17,660 bases of DNA from CAYLMM01 sp964646035 (GCA_964646035.1 CAZYDJ010000045.1:1-17660); one strand, 5' to 3'; numbered from the stretch's first letter, positions 7,115 to 15,664 are shown. Notes: generated from the sequence alone by a model not told the origin. Translations and numbers: made by a program.

Positions 7115-7999
7115 TTACTTGATCGACAATGCGCCGGAAACGGCGCTCCAGAGTTCAGCGAGGGCCGTCGCCGCGGGGGACGGTCCGTGTTCGACGACAC
7201 TGACCGCCTCCATCTGGGCGGCGGTCACGGATTTGTCGTAGGGGATGCGGCCGTAGATCGGGATATCCCGCTCGGCGCACCAGGATGCGATGCCGTCGGC
7301 GGTTTCGACGTCGAGGTCGCATTTGTTGATACAGACCGCGGTCGGAACTTTGAAATGATCCGCCAACTCGACCAGTCGCTCCAGGTCGTGCCTGCCCGAA
7401 ACCGTGGGTTCGGTCACCGCCAACAACAGATCGGCTCCGGTCAGCGTCGAGATGACCGGGCAACCGATCCCGGGAGGGCCGTCGATCAGTACCGTTGCGA
7501 TGCCTCGCTCGACGGCCGCGTTCCGGGCGTGTTCACGAACCAGATTGACCAGTTTGCCCGAGTTCTCGCCGCCGGTGCCGAGTTTGGCGTGGACCATCGG
7601 ACCGCAACGGGTCTCGGAAACGAACCACTCGCCGCAGAGTCGCTGCGGAAAATCGATCGCGCCGCCGGGGCAGAAATGCACGCAGACTCCGCAGCCCTCG
7701 CAGGACAGTGGATCTATCTCCATCGCCCCTTCCGCGTTCTCTGCGACCGCGCCGAAATTGCAGACCTCGCGGCACATCCCGCAGTCCAGGCAACGGGAGG
7801 GATCTATCTTGGCCAGATTGCCGGCGATGAAATCCTCGCGCCGCTTCACTTCCGGTTCGAGCAACAGGTACAGATCCGCGGCGTCGACATCGCAATCGGC
7901 CAAGGCGACCTTGCCGGCCAGAACAGCCAGTGATGCGGTCACACTGGTTTTGCCGGTGCCGCCCTTGCCGCTGCACACCACCAATTCACGCGGTTTCAA
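7115..7999 (-). CDS. MinD-superfamily P-loop ATPase with inserted ferredoxin domain (Orp-like, second paralogue)
   Basis: A 294-residue cytoplasmic SIMIBI-class ATPase. The deviant Walker A GKGGTGKT lies at residues 11-18 and the Walker A' region at ADCDVDA (35-41). Two 4Fe-4S motifs are inserted: Cys70, 73, 76 and 80 (CLDCGMCREVC) and Cys100, 103, 106 and 110 (CEGCGVCVHFC). A Walker B-type strand LIDGPPGIGCP and the base-recognition NKCD motif follow. The architecture matches the paired ATPases of the orange-protein complex in Desulfovibrio and resembles Mrp/NBP35-type cluster carriers. The start is TTG at 7999, supported by GGAGG seven bases upstream and by its TTGA overlap with the stop of the preceding paralogue; no ATG fits as well. 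The pair probably works as a heterodimer (inference). Confidence 0.9.
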   Translation of the reverse strand: MKPRELVVCSGKGGTGKTSVTASLAVLAGKVALADCDVDAADLYLLLEPEVKRREDFIAGNLAKIDPSRCLDCGMCREVCNFGAVAENAEGAMEIDPLSCEGCGVCVHFCPGGAIDFPQRLCGEWFVSETRCGPMVHAKLGTGGENSGKLVNLVREHARNAAVERGIATVLIDGPPGIGCPVISTLTGADLLLAVTEPTVSGRHDLERLVELADHFKVPTAVCINKCDLDVETADGIASWCAERDIPIYGRIPYDKSVTAAQMEAVSVVEHGPSPAATALAELWSAVSGALSIK

Positions 8000-8859
8000 A
8001 TGATTGCCTCCTGCAGGGCCCGTGTCTCCAGTGTTTCCAGCAGCCGCCTGAACGAATCCTTCAGTTCCGGCACCGCGTCGACAGCCATTTCGCCGCGGGC
8101 GTAGGCCTCGGCCACGCGCCGGTCGTCGGGAAACGCAGCCACCAGCGGGATGTCCTCGTCGGCGCAGAACCGCAGGATCCGATCGTCGCCGACGCCGGTC
8201 CGGTTGACCGCGACGGCGAAAGGCAGTTTCATCTCCCGGACCAGATCCACGGCCAATCTCAGATCGTTTAATCCGAAAGGCGTGGGTTCGGTCACCAGCA
8301 GCACGAAATCACTGTTTTTCAGGGCCGCCACGACCGGGCAGGACGTGCCCGGCGGAGCATCGATCAGCACCAGCCCTTCATCGTCCCCTGTCGTCGCCAG
8401 AACAGCGTCGATCAGGGGCGGGGCCTGGACCTCGCCCACCCTCAACCGCCCGTGGGTGAAACGAAATCCACGCACCCGCCCCGTCTGCACGACGCCCACT
8501 TCGCGGGCGCCGGGCAGAATCGCGCCGGCGGGACAGATCCTGAAACAGCCGCCACAGCCATGGCACAGTTCCGGAAAAACCATCACCGAATCCGGCAGGC
8601 AGGCCAGCGCATTGAAAGCGCAGATCTGGCTGCAGAGCCCGCAATGATTGCACTTCTCTGCGTCGATGGTCGGGATACGCAGGGTCACGGTGCGCGTATC
8701 CTCCCAATCCGGGCGCAGGAAGAGATGGCCGTTCGGAGCTTCGACGTCGCAGTCGAGCAATTCGACCCGACGCCCCAGTTCCGCCGCGACCACGGCCAGG
8801 TTGGTGGCCAAGGTCGTTTTGCCGGTTCCACCCTTCCCGCTGGCGATGGCGATCCGCAT
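7996..8859 (-). CDS. MinD-superfamily P-loop ATPase with inserted ferredoxin domain (Orp-like, first paralogue)
   Basis: A 287-residue paralogue of the gene that follows it. The Walker A GKGGTGKT lies at residues 8-15, LLDCDVEAPNGHLFL near 34-48. The two 4Fe-4S motifs are Cys70, 73, 76 and 80 (CNHCGLCSQIC) and Cys99, 102, 105 and 109 (CHGCGGCFRIC). LIDAPPGTSCPVVAAL is the Walker B-type strand and AVAVNRTG the nucleotide-specificity loop. Cys spacings are the same as in the second copy except for one residue between the two clusters. The start at 8859 is preceded by GGAGGACGGAG; the same frame runs open to 9165 but crosses the DUF5320-like gene. The stop overlaps the next start as TTGA. Likely role: ATP-driven handling of an Fe-S or Mo-containing cluster for the NifX-fold partners. 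Confidence 0.9.
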   Translation of the reverse strand: MRIAIASGKGGTGKTTLATNLAVVAAELGRRVELLDCDVEAPNGHLFLRPDWEDTRTVTLRIPTIDAEKCNHCGLCSQICAFNALACLPDSVMVFPELCHGCGGCFRICPAGAILPGAREVGVVQTGRVRGFRFTHGRLRVGEVQAPPLIDAVLATTGDDEGLVLIDAPPGTSCPVVAALKNSDFVLLVTEPTPFGLNDLRLAVDLVREMKLPFAVAVNRTGVGDDRILRFCADEDIPLVAAFPDDRRVAEAYARGEMAVDAVPELKDSFRRLLETLETRALQEAII

Positions 8860-8909
8860 TCTCCGTCCTCCGGTTTTCGATCCGCTACAGATGCTTGCTA
8901 CTTGTCGGC

Positions 8910-9230
8910 CTACTTCTGCTCCAACTTCTCCAGCCGTTTGCCCAGGCCGGCGATAGCCTTCTCGATGCCGGCCAGCGCGGAGCGCAGCCCCATGGTATCG
9001 TTTGCAGGCTCCATCGGCTGAGCGGCTTCCACGGGCACGGGCGCGGAGTTCCAACCCCAACCACGTCCCCGGCCCATTCCCATTCCCATTCCTCGGCCCA
9101 TACCGCGACCCATGCCGCGACCCGGGGCAGGATTGGCGTATCCCGGCGTTTCGTATCCGTTGCAATACCCGAGTCCACGCCCCGTGCGCGGTCCCATTCC
9201 GCTCGGTCCTGTTCGATCTCCGGCTGGCAT
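8910..9230 (-). CDS. DUF5320-like Gly/Arg/Met-rich small protein
   Basis: A 106-residue protein beginning MPAGDRTGPSGMGPRTGRG followed by LGYCNGYETPGY, the signature N-terminus of the DUF5320 family commonly found beside NifX-like genes in anaerobes. The middle is a low-complexity GRGMGRGMGRGMGMGMGRG stretch then Trp-rich WGWN. The C-terminal quarter (MGLRSALAGIEKAIAGLGKR then LEKLEQK) is a predicted amphipathic or coiled-coil helix, so it may oligomerise. There is a single Cys near residue 23. Function in this family is unknown. GGAAGGAGA lies at ribosome-binding distance before the ATG. It sits between the second NifX-fold gene (53 bases) and the first ATPase (50 bases). The family name comes from memory of the motif. 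Confidence 0.75.
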   Translation of the reverse strand: MPAGDRTGPSGMGPRTGRGLGYCNGYETPGYANPAPGRGMGRGMGRGMGMGMGRGRGWGWNSAPVPVEAAQPMEPANDTMGLRSALAGIEKAIAGLGKRLEKLEQK

Positions 9231-9283
9231 GCCCGTCTCCTTCCGTTTGTCCGGCGCCGTGAATCCGGCTCCGGGACGTTCAT

Positions 9284-9646
9284 CTAGACCCAGTGTCCTT
9301 CGACGTCGGCCGCGGCCGTGGGCTGGATGTCTCCCGCCTTGTAGCCGGCGACCGCCGCGGACACCTTGCCGTCCAAGCCGACACAAACCTTCACTCCAGC
9401 CGCCTGCAGGACGCGAAACGCCTTGGGCCCGCAATGGCCGGTGAGCACGGCTTCGACGCCGCGCGCGACCACGTTCTGGGCCGCCTGGACCCCGGCGCCC
9501 TGCATGGCTTCGAGGTTCTGGGTGTTGTCGACGACCTCATGCGCACCGGTTTCCAGATCCACTTCGATCAGGCAACGGGCCCTGGCGAAGCGTTGGTCGA
9601 TCTCGCTCTCCATATCAGCGCCCTGCGAAGTGACGATTATCTTCAT
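9284..9646 (-). CDS. NifX/NifB-type protein, orange-protein-like (second copy)
   Basis: A 120-residue NifX-fold protein: MKIIVTSQGADMESEIDQRF then ARARCLIEVDLETG, a central helix region GAGVQAAQNVVARGVEAVLT, the conserved TGHCGPKAFRVLQAAGVKVC loop and a C-terminal helix. TGHCGPKAF and the variable terminal tail are typical of ORP-type members of this family. Cys residues are at about 25, 72 and 88. The orange protein binds a Mo-Cu sulfide cluster in D. gigas; whether this one does cannot be read from sequence. Its start overlaps the stop of the repeat-tailed NifX gene as ATGA (9643-9646), so the two are translationally coupled. Its initiation region is almost identical to that of the third NifX gene. 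Confidence 0.87.
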   Translation of the reverse strand: MKIIVTSQGADMESEIDQRFARARCLIEVDLETGAHEVVDNTQNLEAMQGAGVQAAQNVVARGVEAVLTGHCGPKAFRVLQAAGVKVCVGLDGKVSAAVAGYKAGDIQPTAAADVEGHWV

Positions 9647-10362
9647 CGGTTTCTCCTTCCGCCGCGGTCGGCTCCGGGTTTCCCGGCTCCCCGATCAGCA
9701 GCGTCATTATCCAGTCCTTGGCCTCGGCCGGTGCCTTGGCCTTGCCTCTGGCCCTGTCCCTGGCCCTGTCCCTGGCCCTGTCCGCGCCCCATGCCGCGGC
9801 CCTGACCCTGTCCTTGTCCTTGTCCCTGGCCCTGTCCGCGACCCATGCCGCGGCCCTGACCCTGTCCTTGTCCCTGGCCCTGCCCGCGGCCCATGCCGCG
9901 GCCCTGACCTTGTCCTTGTCCCTGGCCCTGTCCGCGACCCATGCCTCGGCCCTGGCCCGAACCTGCTTCGTTATTCATGTTTCTTCCCTTTCCCCTGCCG
10001 CAACCCATGGCCGATTTCCATCCCCGGCCCCGGCAGCAACCGGGTAGGCAGTATTCGCTGTTTCCCAGGCGGTCTTCCCGCCAAGCGTTAATCAGTTCCT
10101 CGACATCACCGGCCAGGAACGGGGCCACCTGCATGCCGGCGGCTTCGATCGCCGCCTGCAACGAGCAGGAAACCGCTCCGCAGAGCAGAACCGTAGCCCC
10201 GCAATCAGCCAGCGCCCTGATCAGGGAAGCGGGATCTCCCGGCACCTCGATCTCGCGCCTCGCGGCAACATCTTCACCGGACGGATCGACCAGCATGAGG
10301 CGCCGGGCGGTGTCGAGCACCGGTGAAATGCGTCCTTCCCTGATCGATATCGCCATCAACAT
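9643..10362 (-). CDS. NifX-fold protein with Cys cluster and long Gly-Gln/GRGMGRG repeat tail
   Basis: A 239-residue, first gene of the sigma54-type operon. Residues 3-98 are a NifX-like domain (MAISIREGRISPVLDTARRL, IRALADCGATVLLCGAVSC, then AAIEAAGMQVAPFLAGDVEE). A Cys-rich linker follows, with Cys105, 109, 110 and 121 (YCLPGCCRGRGWKSAMGC), which could bind metal. From about 135 to 216 the protein is almost purely Gly, Gln, Arg and Met in four units of GRGMGRG plus (GQ)n, then a basic end GGRRNR. The ATG at 10362 has GGAGG seven bases upstream; a longer frame to 10398 runs into the promoter. NifX-family proteins are normally about 100-130 residues, so the tail is unusual. The long opposite-strand frame here is a by-product of the repeat. 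Confidence 0.82.
   Translation of the reverse strand: MLMAISIREGRISPVLDTARRLMLVDPSGEDVAARREIEVPGDPASLIRALADCGATVLLCGAVSCSLQAAIEAAGMQVAPFLAGDVEELINAWREDRLGNSEYCLPGCCRGRGWKSAMGCGRGKGRNMNNEAGSGQGRGMGRGQGQGQGQGQGRGMGRGQGQGQGQGQGRGMGRGQGQGQGQGQGQGRGMGRGQGQGQGQGQGQRQGQGTGRGQGLDNDAADRGAGKPGADRGGRRNR
9715..9960 (-). repeat. In-frame tandem repeat encoding GRGMGRG-(GQ)n
   Basis: Coding tandem repeats inside the first operon gene. Four units each start GRGMGRG and continue with five or six Gly-Gln pairs, giving periods of 16, 16 and 18 residues (48, 48 and 54 bases). Each GQ pair is a hexanucleotide, so gains or losses by slippage would keep the frame. Synonymous variation between pairs (CAG/CAA, GGC/GGA) shows some age. 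Confidence 0.9.
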
Positions 10363-10387
10363 TCTTGTTCCTCCGCCCTCCGTTACC

Positions 10388-10402
10388 GCATCTAACATGC
10401 CA
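10388..10402 (-). promoter_or_regulatory. Sigma54 (-24/-12) promoter of the NifX/MinD operon
   Basis: On the minus strand TGGCATG (10402-10396), four bases, then ATGC (10391-10388) fits the sigma54 pattern TGGCACG-N4-TTGC at all but two positions, with invariant GG and GC at the right distance. Transcription would start near 10376, giving a short leader that still contains the GGAGG ribosome binding site (10374-10370). The gene just upstream encodes a sigma54 activator, which strongly supports the call. Confidence 0.82.
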
Positions 10403-10428
10403 ATTCCCCGCGATCAGGAATCATCACG

Positions 10429-10450
10429 TCAAGTCATTGTAATGATTTGA
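10429..10450. promoter_or_regulatory. Imperfect palindrome, candidate activator-binding site
   Basis: The left arm TCAAGTCATT and right arm AATGATTTGA, around a two-base spacer, are complementary except at one pair, in an AT-rich stretch. The centre is about 63 bases upstream of the predicted sigma54 start. This is where a Fis-type HTH dimer of an enhancer-binding protein could bind, though somewhat closer than typical. No second copy was found in the gap. Confidence 0.5.
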
Positions 10451-10550
10451 TTTAAAGATTATGAAGTTGGACCGGAAATAGTCCCCGGAAGAGGCTACCG
10501 TCGCATTTGGTGTCGATAGGGGGCTTTTCTATAGCAGCGTATTCGCGACG

Positions 10551-11947
<1,397 letters not shown>

Positions 11948-11951
<4 letters not shown>

Positions 11952-13267
11952 GAAACCGATCCCCCTTCCCCGCGCAGGAAAGAGCGGCGGAATCGCCCGG
12001 CGATCCGGTTGAGCTTGGTGTCGGTCTGGAAGCCGCCCTGCTGGACCGAGGCCACCATCAAAGCGTAGGCCTCCTTCTCCGGCACGTCGATCAACTTGGC
12101 GATGCGCAGGATCTCTTCGCTCTCGCTGTCCATCAAGGCGCCGTCGGCAACGGCGATGCGGGTCAGGGCCGAAAGCACGAAACCCTTCTCCTGGGGCCCG
12201 CCTTCGGCTGCGATGACCTTCGCCGCCTCGGGCAGCTGCTTGTCGATCTCGGCCCGGTCGGTGACGATTTCGTTCTCCGGCTCGTCGGTGAAGACATCGT
12301 GCAGCATCTGGACCAGGATCTTGACTTCCTCGTCGTTGACATCCCGGTCGGCGCCCAGGACCAGCGCCCCGCCCAGGGCCAGCATCCGCATCATCGCCGT
12401 TTGCAGCGGTGTGGTGGGATGGCGCCGCGTGAGCCGGATCAGATCGTCGATGCCCTGCTCGAGGTCGTCGTCGGAAAGATCGCCGCCCGATATCGAGCAG
12501 TCGTTGCGCGCCGCCCTTTTCGAGCGCGAGAACAACTCCAGCGCCTTGAGCCGGATCGGCAGCAACGGATGCGAGGCGAAGGCCTCTTCGATCAACTCGG
12601 CCGAACCGCCGATCTCATCGATCTGGGCCACCAGATCGTCGACTTCGAGATTGAGATTCTTCTCGCTCAGCCCGAAGGTGACTTTCAGCAGCGATCGCGA
12701 AGCGGCGTGGAAATCCCGGCAGGCCAGCAGGCCGGCGCGGTCGGCGCTGACCTCGGCCTTCTTGCGCCAGCGCAGAAAAAGGCTTTCGCCGAAAGGCGGC
12801 AGCACGGTCGCCGCCGGGTTGTCGTCGTCCATCGACATCAGACCGTTGAGGCGGTTGTGGCCGAAAAGGAAATGACCCAGCTCGTGACCGAGGACGAACT
12901 TCAACTCGGTGTCCTCGAGTCCCTCGAGCGCGCCGGCGGTGACGCCGATCAGGGAATGGGTCTTGTCCTCGCGTACGTCCAGCACCGCGAACGCGTTCAT
13001 CTCGTGATCGGGCAGGCAGAAGACCTCGGCCTGGCTCTCGATCTGCAGCCCCTCGCAGGCCTCGCCGAAGATGCGGAAAATGCGTGGCGAGAGACGCTCG
13101 GTCAGGCGGATACCGTGCTTGAGCATCTTTTCGCGAATGCCCCGGTCGTGGCGACGCCGGTTCTCTTCGAATGTGTCCAGGTAATCCCCGACACGGTATG
13201 AATCGTAGAGTTCCTTGACATCGGCGGCGTCGCCGCGATAGCAGATGTCTTCCCAGTTCAACGCCAT
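11948..13267 (-). CDS. M48-like zinc metalloprotease with C-terminal TerB-like domain
   Basis: A 439-residue protein without an obvious signal peptide or membrane helix, so probably cytoplasmic. The peptidase part has the zinc motif HELGH at 128-132 (FVLGHELGHFLFGH) and a downstream Glu172xxxAsp176 (AEVSADRAG), as in M48 enzymes, where the Glu is the third zinc ligand. Unlike HtpX or Ste24 it lacks flanking membrane helices. From about residue 300 to 430 there is a helical, acidic domain (LGADRDVNDEEVKILVQML, IAVADGALMDSESEEILRIA) resembling TerB/tellurite-resistance-like folds. The ATG at 13267 has GGAAGGTG upstream; another at 13291 is in frame but has poorer support. The stop overlaps the activator start, so protease and activator are made together. 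A regulatory role is an inference. Confidence 0.8.
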
Positions 13268-13404
13268 GTCACACCTTCCGGTCTGCGGCATCGGGCACCG
13301 CGAACTGTATTCGTCGTCGGTAAAGCGGACGGTCCCGCCGACCCGTAGGACCTAGTTTCCACCCAAACCCGCCGCTTGTCCACCTCGCCCCCCCGCGGGC
13401 GGGG

Positions 13405-13433
13405 TTTACCTCGGTGCGGGACCGTGATAACCT
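13405..13433 (+). promoter_or_regulatory. Candidate promoter (extended -10) for the RRM protein gene
   Basis: TTTACC (13405-13410) and TAACCT (13428-13433) are 17 bases apart, with TG one base before the -10 (extended -10 form). A perfect 10-base palindrome, CCTGATCAGG, lies at 13431-13440 across the expected start region and could be an operator. The intergenic region 13268-13525 separates this gene from the divergent protease gene. Confidence 0.4.
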
Positions 13434-13525
13434 GATCAGGACCGCCGCCGGGATGTCGGGGCGGACGGTCGATCCGACTCTCCGGCCATCCAACACGGCC
13501 GGCGACAGACACGGAGAGCGAAACG

Positions 13526-13798
13526 ATGGTCAAGACAATCTACGTCGGCAATCTTCCGCCTGCCGCCACTGTCGAGGATCTGCGCCGGCTATTCGCCGTG
13601 CACGGCGACGTAGCCTCGGTCAAGCTGGTCACCGACCGCGAAACCGGCCTCCCCCGCGGATTCGGCTTCGTCGAGATGCAAGACGACCGGGTCGAGGCCG
13701 CGGTAACAGCTCTCGACGGCAAGGATTTCGCCGGCAACTCCCTGCGGGTCAGCGAGGCCCACGAGCGAGGCGAAAGACAACCTCAGCGACGCTGGTAG
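13526..13798 (+). CDS. Small RRM-type RNA-binding protein
   Basis: A 90-residue protein that is essentially one RNA recognition motif. RNP2 is IYVGNL (residues 5-10) and RNP1 is RGFGFVEM (44-51), with the aromatic RNA-contacting residues at the usual positions. The helices fit too (TVEDLRRLFAVHGDVASVKL and RVEAAVTALDGKDFAGNSLR). The tail is short and basic (ERGERQPQRRW). Bacterial single-RRM proteins of this size occur in cyanobacteria and several other phyla and are often cold- or stress-induced; the targets here are unknown. ACGGAGAG precedes the ATG. It appears to be monocistronic, divergent from the protease gene. Confidence 0.92.
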   Translation: MVKTIYVGNLPPAATVEDLRRLFAVHGDVASVKLVTDRETGLPRGFGFVEMQDDRVEAAVTALDGKDFAGNSLRVSEAHERGERQPQRRW

Positions 13799-13849
13799 CC
13801 CGGAATCAGCACCTTCCAGCCCGGCAGAAAGCATCTGTCCAGCTTTGTC

Positions 13850-13879
13850 TTACCCTATTTCAATAAAAAATGTTATCAT
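13850..13879 (+). promoter_or_regulatory. Candidate promoter of the phosphoesterase gene
   Basis: The -10 TATCAT (13874-13879) matches five of six consensus bases and is preceded by TG plus one base (extended -10). A weak -35, TTACCC (13850-13855), lies 18 bases away. The element sits in a strongly AT-rich patch, CAATAAAAAATG, that contrasts with the GC-rich surroundings. Confidence 0.5.
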
Positions 13880-13921
13880 TGTGCAACTGACGCACACCCA
13901 ACCACTGGGAGAATAGTGAAT

Positions 13922-15664
13922 ATGTCGAAATCTCGCCCGATCGCCCCTGTCCGTCTCGCCGTGCTGGCGGTCGTGCTGACAGTCGTCAGCTTCGTTCCGT
14001 CGACCTCGATGGCCCAATACTCCATCGGCGACACCCTGACGGTCATCCAGAAACCGTTGCTGAACATCCCGTCGATCGTCTTCCCGGGCCAGACACTGGA
14101 TATCGACTGCGAGGCCGCCCCCCTGACCACCGGCTGGCAGGCCTGGCTCGCGAGCAACGGTCAGACAGTGCCGTTGACCGTGACCTCGGCCGCATACTCG
14201 CCGAGCACCCTGTGGTGGCGGTTGGAGGCGACGGTCCCGGCCGATCTCCCCTGCACGCTCTACGACCTGCACGTCTCCGCCGACGGCGGCATCCTGGACG
14301 GCACCCACAACGCGGTGCGCGTGATCCCGTCTTTCCGTGACGACTGGTACTTCATCCAGATCACCGACACGCATATGCCGACCCACAAGTACTACTACCA
14401 GTCCGGCGCCGAAACCGACAGCACCGAGATGGAAGACATGCGCGAAGTGCTGAAGGACATCAACCTGGTCAATCCCGAGTTCGTGCTGATGACCGGCGAC
14501 CTGGTCAACGAGGGCGAGTTGGAGGACTTCCTCCTGCGGCGCTATTACAGCCGCGCCCAGGGCATCCTCGGCGAGTTCGAGGTGCCGGTCTTCCTGGTCT
14601 CGGGCAACCACGACCTCGGCGGCTGGGACGACACGCCGCCTTCCGACGGCACCGCGCGGCGCGACTGGTGGCGTTTCTTCGGTTGGAAGCGGCTCGACTC
14701 GCCGCCCGCCGGAGCTCCGTGGTACACCCAGAACTACAGCTTCGACTACGGCCCGGTCCATTTCACCGGGCTCGAGGCCTATAACAACTACGACAGTTGG
14801 CGCTACTACATCTACGGGTCCGACAGCTTCACCGACGGCCAGATGAACTGGCTGGCGAACGATGTCGCCGCGGCGGCTGGCAGCACATCCAAAGTGGCTT
14901 TCTACCATTATGATTTCGATGGGGAAGTCGACCTGCCCGGCCTCGACATCGACATCGCCCTGGCCGGCCACGTGCATAACGACGGCCGCAGCGGCCGCTT
15001 CTACACCACCGAGAGCGTCTGCGACGGCGAGCGGGCGTGGCGCGTGGTCAAGGTGAGCAACGGCGAGTTGGACGTGCGCTCGACATTGAGCTCCGGATCC
15101 GACGGCAACAACCTGACCGTAAGCTACAGCCCGGCCAACGACGGCACCGCCGAGGCGATCACCGCCACGGTCAACAGCAGCCTGGCCGAGGGATTCGCCA
15201 ACGCCCTGGTGAAGTTCGTCATGCCCGCCGGCCTGAACAACTTCGCGATCACCGGCGGCGTGCTGGTCGAGCGCGAGATCGGCAGCGAGACCCAGATCTG
15301 CCACGTCGAGTTCGATCTGCCGGCCAATGGTTCGCGGCAGATCACGATCGAGGGCCAGGTCACCGACGTGCCCGACACGCCGGCCGCCCTGAAGCTGGGC
15401 CTGGGCAACCATCCCAACCCGTTCAACCCGGTGACCACCGTGTCGTTCACTCTCTCGGAAGCCGGTTCGGCGCGGCTGGCGGTCTTCGACGCCCGCGGCC
15501 AGCAGATCGCATTGCTTGCCGACGGCTCATACCCAGCCGGCGACCACGATGTCCGCTGGGACGGCCGTGACCAGAGCGGTCAGACCATGCCCTCGGGCGT
15601 CTACTTCGCCCGTCTGGACACCGGCGCCGGCGGCCGCACCCACAAGCTGGTTCTCGCCCGCTGA
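13922..15664 (+). CDS. Secreted calcineurin-like metallophosphoesterase with FlgD-like C-terminal sorting domain
   Basis: A 580-residue exported protein. A signal peptide occupies the first 30 or so residues (basic start, then APVRLAVLAVVLTVVSFV, ending SMAQ). A beta-rich N-terminal domain follows. The calcineurin-like core has ITDTHMP, LMTGDLVNEGE, LVSGNHDLGGWDD, FYHYDFDGE and LAGHVHNDGRS, which together supply the dimetal ligands. After a linker domain, the last 90 residues form an Ig-like FlgD/T9SS-type sorting domain (NHPNPFNPVTTVSFTLSEAG, then GDHDVRWDGRDQSGQ and MPSGVYFARLD). Such domains mark extracellular proteins in FCB-related phyla. The substrate is unknown; nucleotides or phospho-organics are possible. 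The ATG at 13922 has GGGAGAA about nine bases upstream, which favours it over the GTG at 13916. Confidence 0.9.
   Translation: MSKSRPIAPVRLAVLAVVLTVVSFVPSTSMAQYSIGDTLTVIQKPLLNIPSIVFPGQTLDIDCEAAPLTTGWQAWLASNGQTVPLTVTSAAYSPSTLWWRLEATVPADLPCTLYDLHVSADGGILDGTHNAVRVIPSFRDDWYFIQITDTHMPTHKYYYQSGAETDSTEMEDMREVLKDINLVNPEFVLMTGDLVNEGELEDFLLRRYYSRAQGILGEFEVPVFLVSGNHDLGGWDDTPPSDGTARRDWWRFFGWKRLDSPPAGAPWYTQNYSFDYGPVHFTGLEAYNNYDSWRYYIYGSDSFTDGQMNWLANDVAAAAGSTSKVAFYHYDFDGEVDLPGLDIDIALAGHVHNDGRSGRFYTTESVCDGERAWRVVKVSNGELDVRSTLSSGSDGNNLTVSYSPANDGTAEAITATVNSSLAEGFANALVKFVMPAGLNNFAITGGVLVEREIGSETQICHVEFDLPANGSRQITIEGQVTDVPDTPAALKLGLGNHPNPFNPVTTVSFTLSEAGSARLAVFDARGQQIALLADGSYPAGDHDVRWDGRDQSGQTMPSGVYFARLDTGAGGRTHKLVLAR

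Noticed and set aside
9715..9960. Possible CRISPR array
   Set aside because: The units are coding, in frame and of low complexity, with no unique spacers and no cas genes nearby.
9718..10047. Long plus-strand frame of LALSL-type repeats opposite the NifX tail
   Set aside because: It is the reverse reading of the Gly-Gln repeat, has no ribosome binding site, and the minus frame has the NifX domain, promoter and overlaps.
6763..10362. Nitrogen fixation locus
   Set aside because: NifX-fold proteins occur widely without nitrogenase; no nifH, nifD, nifK or full-length nifB is present.
10495..10535. Terminator after the activator gene
   Set aside because: Only weak four-pair stems are visible and there is no T tract in the right place on the minus strand.
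13385..13405. C/G-rich inverted repeat as a terminator
   Set aside because: It lies upstream of the RRM promoter with no gene ending into it and only three Ts after the stem.
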